Of a stretch of DNA of 64,000 bases, positions 45,030 through 57,300 are shown piece by piece. A model generated the notes under the pieces. It ran no database searches and was not told the origin of the DNA. It saw only the letters and a list, made by a program, of their open reading frames with translations. How positions within the stretch are numbered: position 1 is the first letter of the stretch; each line of letters opens with the position of its first letter. This DNA is from Chinchilla lanigera (taxonomy: Eukaryota > Chordata > Mammalia > Rodentia > Chinchillidae). Position numbers and translations under genes: made by a program. Location of the stretch: NCBI RefSeq assembly GCF_000276665.1, contig NW_004955416.1, positions 6,202,422-6,266,421 of the forward strand, in the 5' to 3' direction.

Positions 45030-47389
45030 CATTAGAAGCCCTGGGTATTAAAAAAAAAGCTTTGGAGATAGAAAATGTTTAAATGCTTTTTCCTTATTCA
45101 TAAATGGCAACTCTCTCACAAGAACTGCATTAAATTAGAGGTAATTTATATAAAGTATAGGAACTTAGGAAAAGTTGAATAAATCACATCTTAGTCTTAC
45201 TATACTTACTAAGTATCAGAACTATTCTTTATACAAACTGGATGTTTAAACCAAGTATACCCTTCCAGAAATAACATAAGGAAACCTCCCCCGGCCTTGG
45301 ATTCCCTCACTCTTTGAAGCAGAGCTTCCTGAACTCTGCAGGGTTAGAGACAGAACTGCAAGAGCCAATGTCCCTGGACCACTTATGGGCCACCAAAGAT
45401 TATAACAGAAAGCTCTTCTCAGAAAATGATATCCAAAGGCTGAGTCTAGCAGTGCTTCTCCTTAAAAGGCAATTATGCTCCCACTACTTCTCAGTTGAAA
45501 TGAAACTCTGCAATACTGGCCACCTGTAAGAGAGGGTGTTGCTCACAAGTGGTTTTCAAACCTTTTCGCAAAACAGCTCAGTAGTAAACAGAGGGTCCTA
45601 GACTTCATTTCCTCCACCATGATGATTCGAATTTGAGAAAATAGAAGCCCAGAACTGGAATGTCTGTCAGTTTTCTCTGACTGGCCATCCTGCCCCAGGT
45701 GAGCTCCGTTCTCTTACTTGTCAGGGTCACAGTGCAAAAAGAGCCAACTTTGCTTCAAACCTGGCCAGTGCTCACGTGTTACCACATCTACTTCGAGCTT
45801 GTCCCAGCTCCACCCCTACGCATCTGCACGCCAAGAGAGCAAGCCAGCCTGGATGTTCTCCTTCCCCTGGCCTAGGTTTCACCTCTGCCTCCTCAGGTGT
45901 GTCCTCCTCTGTGAGTGGCTTGGACAACTGTAGAGAATAAATACTTTTGGTTAAATTACCTGCCAACACAATCTGAATCCCACACCTGGAATACCTTTCT
46001 CAGGCCTGTCTTTCCTACATACCACAAGGAACAGCTAGCTGTGGATGATCTGTGCAAAGAAAAACATAGAGTGAGATTTTTTTAATTTCATAAAGTAAAA
46101 GATTTATTAACAGATGAATATTTTTTCAATCCTCTCCTCCATCCCAACTCTTTCTCTAGTTTTTTCTTTACTTATTTCTACCAATCTGCGGTGAATTGGC
46201 CCTGGTCCACTGATAATAAGTTCTAAAATAAACTTCTATGAAAACCTTTCATCAGTAATTTTTTAAAGTATATGCAGTCTTGGCTTTTCCTTTGCAAGTT
46301 CCAGGAACTTCCTTTCTCCTCTGCACTCATGAGGACCATCTGTATATCCCCATACTTTACACTGTAGCCATCAGAGCTTTCAGAGGCTACCTTTTCCTCT
46401 AGAGTATTGAGGAGCAAACCCAGTGCATCACAACCACTAGGCAAGCAGAGACTGCCCTATTCACCTCCTTCTCCAAGAGAAGAACCCTTCTTTTCATGAT
46501 TCCTACTAAATTTCTGCTAAGACATTTGATAAAGAATTAGACCAAATTGTTAGGCACATTAGCAAAAGCTCCTATAAAGAAAATTATTTATTAATTTTGT
46601 ATCACCTCCCTGAAATTATACTTTTTAAATACTTCTCAAGGTCTGTCTGGACCCTGATGCATTTCTCTCAAATGATGTCTTATCATTCTTTCTTCCCACA
46701 TTCCATTTAATTCAGAAAGAATTTACATATTTCAAAAGAAGGATACACAAATGAATCAATTTGAGTAAAGCACAACTATACATTTGTGATCCTCACCCCA
46801 AAACCTAGATTGCTGAGCTATTTTCCTTGTTACATTTAGCTCATGCATTATAGCTAAGTATCAAGCCCCTTATCTTCAGCCCCAGGACAGCAGGTTGTAA
46901 TGAAAGTTCTTCTGCCAAGAGATACTGATACACAGAAAAGTCAGGACCAGGCAGGCAAAACCCATATCTGATGAGGAAAAATACACTTTCGGCTCCAGTG
47001 TGACTGTATGGAAAGTAGGTCAAGAAAGTTATGTGACCTTTAAACTAGAGAGGAATATATGTTTATGCTTTATGACATGTCCACCAAATACAACTTTTTC
47101 CTGGGAACAGAACAGAAAGGGAGAAGCACCATTTCTGAGCCTAAATATTTGAGAGAGTTCTTCCAGAAGCTAAGACAACCAAGTATTAGAGAGAAGGCAC
47201 AGGGGAAAGAACCTCCCATCCTGGCAGAAAACAGAAAGGAAATATTCTATGGACTTACTCTAGATTTCAAAACAAACATTCAACATAAGGGATGAAACTG
47301 CAATACTGATTGATTTTTCTCTGTCCCATCTCCACCATTGGGGCTGATGGACACTTTGCCTGCCCATCACCTGAGAACTCTCTTTCTAG
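45030..47389. other. Unassigned
   Basis: No gene or repeat recognised. Short frames (45314-45529 +, 45718-45933 +, 46223-46444 -, 47059-47295 +) lack domains. Confidence 0.4.
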
Positions 47390-47428
47390 TGACGTCACTG
47401 CTTTGGATGGTGCTGTTGCCTGGACAAC
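47390..47428. promoter_or_regulatory. Candidate CRE plus RFX X-box pair
   Basis: A full palindromic CRE, TGACGTCA (47390-47397), is followed 17 bp later by GTTGCCTGGACAAC (47415-47428). The latter reads as two inverted RFX half-sites (GTTGCC and GGACAAC). CREB/ATF and RFX factors are known to act together at some promoters and enhancers. The surroundings are non-repetitive and slightly GC-richer. No transcript start can be inferred. Confidence 0.45.
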
Positions 47429-48223
47429 TGAGGTATGGAAAACAGTTGCAGTTCAGATGAGGTTCCACAGAGGTTCTCATTGTTGCCTCCTCAAGTGTCC
47501 ACCACAGGGCACTCAGCAGCTCAGCTTACATACAGATTTCCATGCTAGATCTAATTAAAAGTAATACCTCCCCTCCATCTGCTTATTCCCCTTTAGGCTC
47601 AACCTCTCAAGTTTGATCTGGGCCCAAATACAGATCATACTGGAAACTGTGAAGCGCTTTGCCATGAGGTAAGAGTGAGGGAAGGGCCTTCTTTTTGTTC
47701 TGTTTGAATCTTTAAAACAAACCAAACTTTGAAAGTAAGGTAGATGAAATAATTTTAGCTACCTTCCTACCCACCTTGCATGTCACTAGTACAAAAGAAC
47801 AACTGTTGGTCCAAAGGCTCTACCAAACAGGAAAGCTCACAACAGATTCTGACATGGATGTTATCTATTAACTTTGTAATTGCAGAATGACAACCAGAGC
47901 TGGAAGGTGCAGGGCTGAAGTTTGTGTTTGAAGGGGGCAAGCGGAGCGTGTGTACAAATAATGGAACAACTCAAAAGCATGCGAAGAGAGGTAGCTTTTG
48001 CCCAATACTTAGCAGAGCTTTTTGTGGACCCTGAGGATTGCAGAAATTCAACTTTGCTCAATACCACAATGACATATCTTGTACAGGGAAGTTTCCCCTT
48101 TTCTTCTATGCACTTTGTTACCTCTCCATCCAATTTGCTAATATGAAAAACTCCCTTAAAATACAGTTTCTAAGATCCCATGATTCATTCCTCCCTCTCC
48201 CTCCCTTTGCTACCTCATCTTCC
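47429..48223. other. Unassigned; one open frame of note
   Basis: A 74-codon frame at 47922-48146 (+) contains MEQLKSMRREVAFAQYLAEL, which has a plausible protein-like composition. An overlapping second frame and a minus-strand frame (47861-48133) reduce confidence. No family recognised. Confidence 0.35.
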
Positions 48224-48237
48224 AAAAGAACAAGTCA

Positions 48238-48525
48238 GTGTGATGGGGGAAGGGGGAAGGAAGAAAGGGAAAAAGAAAAAAAGATATTTATATCCAAGAT
48301 AGTTAAGACAGTTACATAGCTAGTTTCTCTTAGTTTATGGAAAGGAATGGTTCGTGCTAATATTGTTGGAACAAGATATCGTGCCTATACCTTGCATTAT
48401 GAGTAACTACTATGAGACAACTATACACAATATATTAATTATTGTAACTCTCTTACTAACATGTTTTGAAACTCTGTTTTATTGTTATTTTTTTTTCTTT
48501 AAAATAAAGAAAAGATGGATTTAAA
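48238..48525 (+). mobile_element. 5'-truncated L1 3' UTR insertion, exact 14-bp target duplication
   Basis: Starts in the L1 3' UTR purine tract (gtgtgatgggggaaggggg), continues through 'gatatttatatccaagatag' and 'catgttttgaaactctgttt' and ends with an A-rich tail (aaaataaagaaaag...). The flanks aaaagaacaagtca (48224-48237) and aaaagaacaagtca (48526-48539) are identical. It is collinear, so it supplies the normal order of this 3' UTR for comparison with 55862-57432. Confidence 0.82.
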
Positions 48526-48539
48526 AAAAGAACAAGTCA

Positions 48540-49304
48540 AGACAAACAGCCACAGGAAAAGCAGCTTCTTCCCTCCGAGACATGTAACATGATCCACACC
48601 AGTAGTAGTCTACTGGTGTGGCCACTAGAAGTGTTTCCAAGCATTGCACAGGCCTGCTTGGTAGTTCTCGCTTCAAGTTCAACTGTGTTTTCCTTTTCAT
48701 GTACTCCTCATAGGCAAGTCTCACATTTTCTGAGGCTAGGAAGATATCTTTTTGAAGTATCATGCTTGGGATGAACATTTGCGAGAGCAACCTTCCTAGG
48801 AAAAAGGCATGATATGGTGCCCTTAACTCAGTCCTCCAGACTGTCAGTGCAGAGCTGTGCCCAGCATTTGATTTGCTCTTAGGCCTTGTGTGATAGCATG
48901 GATACCACTAGGCCATGTGCCCCACACATGCTGCCTTGGGCACACTTCTTGGGGAAAGTAAGACTGCGCTGAAGTTTCCTGGGGGCGTGGCCCTCAACTT
49001 TGGGCAGGTGGTGCCAAGTGCCACAACTCATTCTACTCGAGAGGAATAGGACAGAAGCAAAGGCATGAAATCTTTTTCCTTCATCACAGTTGCAGATATG
49101 AATAAAGGTGCCAGAGAGAGAGACACAAAGGATGATAAAAAACAATGCACTAAAATTCTCTGCTGCTGATTCCTGTTCTGAAATTAACTTGCTTTTTGGC
49201 CCTAAACAGTGACTTCCTCTCAGGAGGCTTACATTTCTCAATTTGTTATAATATAAGATCTGGGATGTGTGACAGCAAAGTGCCTACCAAAGTTTCATCA
49301 GGAC
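48540..49304. other. Unassigned
   Basis: No gene or repeat recognised. Frames at 48521-48790 (-) and 48879-49241 (-) have no domain. Confidence 0.4.
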
Positions 49305-49440
49305 ATTCTTTCATTCCTTTATTTATTTTAGAAATATTTGTGATCACCGCTGATGTCTGCTGCTACATTAGGTCCTGAGAACATAGCAGGGAAGTGACAA
49401 ATAGAGCGTTCTCTCTGTGTGTTACTTACAACTAACAGAT
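49305..49440 (-). mobile_element. L2 LINE 3' end
   Basis: Reverse L2 3' end: 'tttcattcctttatttattt', 'gctacattaggtcctgagaa', 'catagcagggaagtgacaaa'. Confidence 0.6.
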
Positions 49441-51735
49441 GTCTAATACTCCACTAGTACACACAAAACCAAAATATAACACCAGTGTAACATCAGTTAA
49501 TTTCTCATGCACATAACGTACACAAAACAGGAGTTTCTGAGCATCAGAAAGCTTTTTTCAAGCATTAATGTAAGAATCCAACATTTATCCACTTTCACGT
49601 TCTTCTGTAGTCAACACTTGGCTTTCAAGGTTGCCATGGTTATCAGGGTCAAGCCACTGGCGGAGAAAGGTGGGTTGCGGGGACCTGCACAGAGGAGGCA
49701 CTTTTTGGATCAGTCCATACATTCACACTCCACTGGGCAGTCAGTCACATGGTCTCCCTCAACTGCAGAGAGGAAATGCCACCTACTACACTCATGAAGA
49801 AGAGTAAACAGTTTTTATGAAAAATAAACAAGTCTTCACTAGGGGACCAAAAGAAGATGTGGCAAAGAAAATGAGGTTCTAGGGGTGAACTTAGGGAAGG
49901 CAGTATTCATGTAAAAGCAAAGCAACCCAGGGGTAGTCAAAGAAACAGTGGGACTCTGAGTGATTTGTGGAGGCACCTTTTGAGGTTCCCACCACATGCA
50001 CAGCAGCCACTCAGGTGACTATTCCAGAGGATAATGGACCAATAGCAAGCTGACCGTGACCAATGGCAGCCAAGGGTTGAAGGCCATCAGCACTGCAGGA
50101 CACCAAATGCCTTCAGAGCCAAAGTGGCTGAAAACTCATAAAATGAGCCCACCAGTTGCAGTTGAACCAAGATGTTAAAAAGATAAGTCTGCATTTTGGT
50201 ACAAATCAGTTTTATGAATAGGTGGACTACATTCAGGCTTGGCCTGCAGTTCTTTTTCGAATAGCATGATTTGAGCTGTTACATGAGAAGTTGCTATTCT
50301 CTTGGATGATCAAAGGAGCTACCAATACTGATACTTCACTCTTGAGTAGCAAAACTAAAATAACCTTGTGTAGCCAATGACCTCTTTATGTCAGGCATGA
50401 TCTCTCCAATATACCACAATGCCACAACTCACTGTGTAGACATTTTCTGCGTGGTGGTGTAGACATTTGGGTTTAAAACTCATTCAATAAGAAATATAAG
50501 AAAAACTAATTCAGGGACTTGGTCATTGTTAGGGTCTGATAGTAGCCCCTATAAATCATGTCTACAATCATGGGTGTGTATATGTGTGTGTGTTAAACAG
50601 AAACATGAAAAATTACATTGTTTTATCTAAGCATCTGTTTTCTTTGCTGCATTATGAACTAATTTGAAAGAAAGGTTTAGAGTTCCTGGCCCATAGATGG
50701 TGCTCAGTTGAGGCAATGACATTAAGTTTATAACCATAATCACTGGTGTGAATTGTAGTAAAGGAAATGCAATATAACATATTGAAATAACATTGCTGAC
50801 TAGAGTCAGAGCCTACCAACAACTGCCCAGATGCAGAGACAGGGTGGAGGGGAGACTGGTACCCCTGAATTCTCAGTGTATAGACTTATAACAAGGCAAA
50901 GAGAGGAAATAAAGGATGAAGACTGGAGACAAGACAAAAGAGAGAAATAAGAAGAAAAGATTTGAGAGTCCATTACCCCAAATACCCTCACATGGGTGGT
51001 TCCTGCCTACTCTGGAAGATGTGGATGAACGAGGCACTCTGTGTCCCTTCTCCCCAACTCCAGAGAACATCTAGAGATCTGGAGACCTTTATAGCAAAAG
51101 TAGGGCTCCCAAAAAGACCAGCCAACCCCAAGGCCACCTATGCAGGAAATCTTCCGAATGGCTTAGCAAGGAGTTTCTGTAACCACACTTATCAAGATCA
51201 AATTGCCTAGAATGGGATTGAAAGGATCTAAATTAATGTTACTGAGAACAACATAGGATACCTGTAACCTAGTCTTGCAATGCCAAGAGCTTGCCCCTGC
51301 AGAATGCACCAAGAATTATCAAAATCAATCAAGTACACAAGCAAGTCTCATGGGCATGATTAATCCCTACTGAAAGGGTGCCAGAGGATAAGGAACCTTC
51401 CGGTAAATCTACAATCAACTCTAATCGTTAACCATACCAGGAAACAGGATCTCTGACATGGGCTTCCAGGCCAGGCAGAGTGGAAAGTGTTGGCAAGGTA
51501 GTTGGTAGGACCAGGCATGTTGGGGCTCAGCACAAAGATGTTAGCTTAGCCTACTCATATTTTTCTTGGACAATAATGAAAGTCTTGCTAGACGTATCTT
51601 GCTATGCCCTCTTAGGCTGATTCTCCTCTCCATTCTCCTAGTTTGACAAGGGTAAGAGTGTCAAAAACTTTTTCTGAACTTTTTTGGGGAAACTATTTCA
51701 GGGTTCTGGCCAATTTCAGGGTCTGAGAGTAGCCT
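49441..51735. other. Unassigned
   Basis: A weak L2/MIR 3'-end-like phrase (ctggcccatagatggtgctc) lies near 50686-50705. Otherwise no gene or repeat recognised. Confidence 0.4.
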
Positions 51736-51945
51736 CATTCATTCAATAAATTATATTTATTGACATTCTACTAGTGCCTAAATAATAGAGGTCAAGCACT
51801 GAACAACAAAGATTTGGTATTTATTTCCATAGAGTTTGCATTCTATTTGGGAAGAAAGACAGTAAACAATAAACATATATGTTATCACTAATTATAGTAA
51901 GTGTTCTGCAAAAGAGGTCACTCAGAGAAAATTACAAAGCCTGAA
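51736..51945 (-). mobile_element. L2 LINE 3' region
   Basis: Reverse L2: 'attcattcaataaattatat', 'ttgacattctactagtgcct', 'agtttgcattctatttggga', 'gacagtaaacaataaacata', 'agtaagtgttctgcaaaag'. Good order, old. Confidence 0.68.
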
Positions 51946-53364
51946 GTGCTGGCCTACGGAGAAAGCCTTCTTCCAAAACTGAGACCTGACAGAAAACAAG
52001 AATCCAGCTACGAGAAGAACAGCTAGAAAATTATTCAAGGCAGAAGAAAGAGCATGAGATCTCTGCAGATCTCTGAGATTCTAACAGGAATCTAAACCTG
52101 GTCAGATGTGCATGCTAAGGTCCACAAGCTGGCTGGAAAGTGAAAAGAACAAAATAAAAAGGAAATTAAAATGTCAAGCATTCAGTAACTCTCAAGGTTT
52201 GGATTTGTGTGGCTTACAGAGAAAGCCTTCTGCTGAACAGCACACAGCAAACCAGAACCCATGGCTAGCTCAGGCCATCCTCCCACAGAAAGGCCATCAC
52301 ACGTCATAAACTGATCTCACAAAGCATCTGACTTCCATCCAGGGGAGAACATGGGTCAGCACCAGCCTCACTGGAGGCTGCTGGGAGCACTTTTCTCTGT
52401 TCTTCACCACTCATTCATCAGCCAACCACAAGATTCAAAATGAAATTTCAAGGTCACTTGCTGTGTTCTGGTAGAAATGCCCACAGCCAGGAAGTCAACA
52501 AGGTCAGATGACCAGCAGAACTGGCCTACCTGTGGCTGGCCCATTTAAAAGGCGGAGGGTAGGAAACTGGTTTTATAGCCAGGCTATTTATTGCTAGTCA
52601 TAAGTTCATGTAAGATAAGTATACGGTTCCTAGTAAAAACAGACATCCAGACAGGAAGGGTGTTCTTTTAACAATGGGCAAGACTCATCCTTTGGTCTGG
52701 CAACTTTCATGGGCATTGTTCTAGGCCATTTCTGTTACAGTCCAAAGATGATAAAGGGAGGGATTCATTTTCATTGCTGTGATTACTTCCTACATACATA
52801 CCCTCAGGCACTGGGCACATTCTCAGTTTTGTTGTATTAGAAATAAATATAAGTAGATTTCCTGAAGGATAATACAACCTGGTCAGATTGTCACTTGTCT
52901 GGTAACTTCAGACTAATAAGATGAAATTGAAGTCCTTTCTGCAGTGGGTGGGGGAAGCTTGACAAGCCCTAAATCTCACATTTATTTGGTTTGGCATTTG
53001 CTAAAATAGCACTGACTCTTCTGGCAAAATATGGATACAAACTCTATGTTATTCACGTACAGCCTGAATCCAGTCATTAAATCGAACCCCAGGTTTATGT
53101 TCTCCCTGGATTAAGTTCTACTGCAGGACGAAATGCTGGTACAGAGCCCAGCTGCACACACACCTCCTGTGTCATCATGAATGAGCTTTGCATCCAGCCA
53201 GAATCAAATAGGAGCTTTCCTGAGGGAGAGCACAGCTACCTGTCACTCTCCAGTTGTTCGTATTTGTCTGTTATTTATTTTTAGAGGTTACTTCTGCACG
53301 TGAATGCATTCTTAGAGTACTTCTATGTCTCTGTTAGGACTTTTTCCCTTCGTTTTAGCCATTT
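51946..53364. other. Unassigned
   Basis: No gene or repeat recognised. Confidence 0.4.
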
Positions 53365-53552
53365 GTATGTATCACTGTGTGTCTGTATGTGTGTGGTTCT
53401 ATTTCACATGCCTGCATATGCAAGCTTGTGTGTGTCTGTGTGATGAGTCTATTTGTAATGGGTTGTGTGTATGTGTGTGTCTGTGTGAATGTGCACGTGT
53501 GCATGTGTGCATGTGTGTACATGTGCATGCTTGTGCACGTGCGTATGTATGT
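53365..53552. repeat. TG/CA-rich low-complexity tract with long alternating purine-pyrimidine runs
   Basis: Interrupted TG, TGTA and TGCA units. Bases 53489-53530 alternate purine and pyrimidine without a break (42 bp), and 53532-53553 do so again (22 bp). Such sequence favours left-handed Z-DNA. All frames stay open through it on both strands, which is an artefact of composition. Confidence 0.9.
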
Positions 53553-53553
53553 A

Positions 53554-54204
53554 AACTGAAAAGCACCTTCCTCCCCAGGCCCAGCAGCAATGAAGTTGTG
53601 AGTGGGCATCTTTCATCAGTGAAAAGCCTCCAAACAGAGTCAAGCAGAAATGTACCAAATATTTGGCTTGGGCCCTCTGAGGTGGTGAAAGCAAGATTTT
53701 TCACAAACTTTAAGAGCAGGACAAGACTTTCCAGAAAGTGATAACATAACCCTGAGCATGTCGGCATATGGAACTTTTCAACTCAAGATGCCTCTTCTGC
53801 AGTTCAGAGCAGGAATCTGGAGGAGCTGTGGGGCAATGCCTGCAAGAGGCAGAGGCCTGGGTCCTGATGTTCCTCCCTGGGGGCAGCAGTGGAGAGTGCA
53901 GGGCTCCAGTCTTCCTGCCAGAACCACCTTCAATGGCCCTACTCGCTCAGCAAAAGACATGGAGATCAAAGATGCATTCTGTCATGCTTTGAGGCATTGC
54001 AAGTTACCCTCACTCACCCAACCAAGCTTAGTGTTAGAGACAGGGAAGGGCCCAGGGAAAGGGGTGATGAGTCACTGGAATGGCTGGAAGATTGAACTGA
54101 CTTTCACATTTGAGATTTTCAGGAGAAGTACTGCCGAGATAGAAGGATGTTTATTATTCACCTTCTTTCCCTTAAGAAGTAGTCCTCTACCAAGTCCTAT
54201 GTAG
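53554..54204. other. Unassigned; 148-codon frame without recognisable product
   Basis: A plus-strand frame (53758-54204) overlaps two shorter plus frames and a minus frame. It has no domain or signal peptide, so it is not called a gene. Confidence 0.4.
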
Positions 54205-54206
54205 TC

Positions 54207-54310
54207 ATTCATTCAATCAGCAATCATGCACTGTGTGTTAAGTACTGAGCACAAATCAGACACAATGCTAAAAACAGGGAAATTGGCCCTGGAGACTTTC
54301 AAGAAGCACC
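54207..54310 (-). mobile_element. L2 LINE 3' end
   Basis: Reverse L2 3' end: 'cattcattcaatcagcaatc', 'tgcactgtgtgttaagtact', 'gagcacaaatcagacacaat'. Confidence 0.55.
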
Positions 54311-55459
54311 TTGAGTCAAGATTCTCAGAGATTTTTTGCTCCTAATACTTCTCTATGTCAGTCACGCAAGACCAGCAAAAGAGTTGAGACATCACCCTAC
54401 AGGAAGGAACTCAACCATCTGCCCAACTGTGCAAATTCAAGTTCAGTGAAAGGCAGCAAAGAGGATGACAGGATTTCATCACCAAGTGCAAAATTCTCCC
54501 GAGCCTCTAGCTGAGCCCTGTGCGTGGCCTTGGGATGGGGTTGCACCTGCCTCTCTCCCACCACTTTCTGACCAGTCTCTTCGCTGCCCGATTTCCCCCC
54601 ACTGCAGCTCCCCACAAGCCACCCAGCTTTACACCTCCATGCTCCATTCCCAGCATTCCTCAGAAAGCTCTATCGCCAACTGTATTTCCCTTTTCCTGCA
54701 AAAAATTTAACCACACAGTGATTGTGAAATGTCATTCGAGAGTTTTGCTTCACCAAGAACGTGCTGCAAACCGAACCCCCTCCCAGAAATGAATGAGTTA
54801 CCCAGAGTGCTTGGTTTTTGCCATTCAGGCTGTTCAATTCAAGCCCACAGAATCTAACTCAAATCCTAGAGGAGGATCCTGAGGACATCACTCCCTAAAC
54901 ATCGTCTCACACAGGAAAATTAGCCAACCCGGGTTAAACGGAACCACAGCTTTTTGTTGTTTTCACAAAATTCATTTGAAAAAATCATCAAAAGGAGATG
55001 AAGAGCAAAACCTTTCACATCTCATTTGTCAGTAGTTGGAAATTAAACAGTTCCTAGAGAATTTTTTCTGGTGCCTCTGCTTTAGCAAACAGATGAGAGA
55101 GATGGAAAAAAGAAATAATAAAGATAAACACTGACAGCTCTGATCATGTTTAATAAAATTCAGTAACTTCCGACACCAATATCTACCCGACAGCTCACAA
55201 CTGGATGGAGAGTTTGGAAGTTAGCAAGAAACAAATTAGAGCGGTTATCATCAATCAGGGAGGGATACTGGGAGGGAAGCAAGTTGAAACTCCTCTCCTC
55301 CTGCCTAGCACCTCATCTATCATGTCTTAAACACGGCCTTTCATAATAAAAGCAAGAAGTAAAGTGATAAAGGAGAAGCTGGACTCCATCAGAAAAAGTT
55401 TCCAGTCCTTGGTCTTTAGCCTTCACTAATACTATGTCTGCCAAGACACCCACCTCCCC
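54311..55459. other. Unassigned
   Basis: No gene recognised. Overlapping frames around 54397-54792 on both strands are shadows of a GC-richer patch. Confidence 0.4.
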
Positions 55460-55640
55460 CTGTTCTTTAATGCCCAGCACTTCTTCCATAAAGCCCTCAG
55501 GGACGTCTCCCACTCAATCCACACACCCCACACTTATGACTTTATGCCCCACACATGGAGCTTTTTAGGAATTTTTCATGTTATTCTTGTCACTCAGGTA
55601 TATTTACCTCTACCTCATAAATGAAGTAAATAAAAACTAT
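55460..55640 (+). mobile_element. L2-like LINE fragment
   Basis: Sense L2-like phrases: 'cagcacttcttccataaagc', 'ctcagggacgtctcccactc', 'tttcatgttattcttgtcac'. Weak. Confidence 0.4.
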
Positions 55641-55861
55641 ACATTACAGTCCTTTAGACTTCCTGCACATGCAGTAGAGAATTGAACACACCTGAAGCAT
55701 CTAGGAGAAATCTACTGCCTGATTTTCATGAGGCTTCCCCAAAGCCCTTGACCTTGGAGTGAATGGCTTATTTGCATTAAATCAAGTGAAACATAGTGGT
55801 TTCTAAACATCTGATTGGACTGAGAGCAACAGATTCTGTTTCCTATCAAAGAAGCACACAG

Positions 55862-57076
55862 TTTCTTTCAGCAAAGAAATAGAAGACAGTAGAACAACTA
55901 TGTTAACTATCCTGTATATACAAACATACAAAATTTCTCCTTCTTTTCCTTCTCTTTTCCCACATCCCAGTTGCCCTTTAACCTTGAGTGTTTTCCTATC
56001 ATTTCACAATGTCTATCATACCTCCGAGTTTAAATTAACTCTTTCATGTTTTACACTAGTGAAACAATGCGGTGCTTGCACATGCAGAGGTATTTCACTT
56101 ATGAGGTAGAGTTATTTCACGTATGAGTATGGTCTCTAGTTGTGACCATTTATCTATAAAGGCCTCCAGTTTATCTTTCTTTAGCTGAGTAATATTCCAT
56201 TATATAAAAGTACCACAGTTATCTTATCCAGTCCTCAGTGGATGGACATTTGGGTTGCTTCCACAATTTAGCAATTACAAATTGTGCTGCTATGAACATA
56301 GGTACACATATATGGCTGTGATATGATGATTTTAGATCTTCTGGGAAAATACCCAGAAGGGGAATAGCTGGGTTGAATGGGACCTCTACACTCTAGTTTT
56401 CTGAGGAATCTCCAAACTGATTTCCACAGTGGTTTCACCAGTCTGCATTCCCACCAGCAGTGGAGAAGGGTTCCTATTTCTCCACAGCCTCACCAGCATT
56501 TGTTATTGATTTCCTAATGCTGGCCATTCTTACTGGGGTAAGGTGGAATCTCAATGCTGTTTTAATTTGCATTTCTCAAATGACTAATGATGTTGAACAT
56601 TTTCTCATGTATTTATTTGCCATTTGTACTTCCTTATCTGAGAAGTGTATATTCATCTCAGCTGCCCATTTTTGAATTGGGTCTTTGAATTTGGCAGGGC
56701 TGATATTTTTTAATTCTTTATATGTTCTAGATAGAAGCCCTTTGTCTGAGGGACAGTCAGCTAAATTTTTTTCCAAGTTTGTGGGTTTTCTTTTTATTGT
56801 GCTGGTGATTTCTTTAGATGTGCAGAAACTTTTCAGTAGGATGAGATCCCAGTTGCTGATTCTTTCAAGTGTTTCACGTGCAGTTTGGTTTTTGTTCATG
56901 AACTCTCTGCCTACCCCTATGTCTTCAAGGTTTTTACCTACTTTCTCTTCCAATAGATTTAGTGTTTCTGTTTTAATATTGACATCTGTGATCCATTTTG
57001 ACTTGAGTTTGGTGCATGGTGATAGGCTTGGGTCTATTTTCAGTCTTTGTCAGGTAGCAAGCCATTTTTTCCAGCA
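55862..57076 (-). mobile_element. Inverted part of the L1: 3' UTR and ORF2 C-terminal ~1 kb
   Basis: The minus translation at 56953-56576 is an ORF2 C-terminal piece of 125 residues, including KWAAEMNIHFSDKEVQMANK and ending at MRKCSTSLVI. Beyond it (lower coordinates) ORF2 continues with frameshifts, then the 3' UTR with its purine tract (antisense at about 55935-55970). It ends abruptly at 57076 inside ORF2. ORF2 is broken and lacks endonuclease and most of the reverse transcriptase. Confidence 0.88.
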
Positions 57077-57300
57077 GTCCTTGATTGATCAATATTGCAT
57101 GTCTCTATCTGTTTTCATGAGAAACCACTTTAAAAATATCAACATGTAATACAACAAGCATTGCTAATTTCTTACCACTTTGTTTGTAACTCTGTATTGT
57201 CTGTACTGTTCTTTTGCTATTTTGTAAAATGTTGTCTGTCTGTTAATGTTTTCCTTCTTTTATTTTTAAAATTAAAAAAGTTAAAATTTTTAAAAATGAG
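57077..57300 (+). mobile_element. Forward part of the same L1: terminal 3' UTR
   Basis: About 185 bp matching 59819-60015 closely: 'tttcatgagaaaccacttt', 'gtaatacaacaagcattg', 'ttgtaactctgtattgtctg', 'ctattttgtaaaatgt', 'tttatttttaaaattaaaaa'. It resembles the end of the collinear 3' UTR at 48.4-48.5 kb more distantly. Confidence 0.8.

Noticed and set aside
45546..45600. Start of a hAT-Charlie element (agtggttttcaaacc)
   Set aside because: Only the first ~15 bases fit; no opposite end or duplication found.
49630..49643. Possible second RFX X-box (GTTGCCATGGTTAT)
   Set aside because: Only the left half-site is good; the right half is degenerate.
53325..53767. Cys/His/Val-rich frames on both strands
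   Set aside because: Produced by the TG/CA low-complexity tract, which keeps all frames open.
56685..57149. 154-codon plus-strand frame
   Set aside because: Mostly antisense to the L1 ORF2 fragment, and it crosses the inversion junction.
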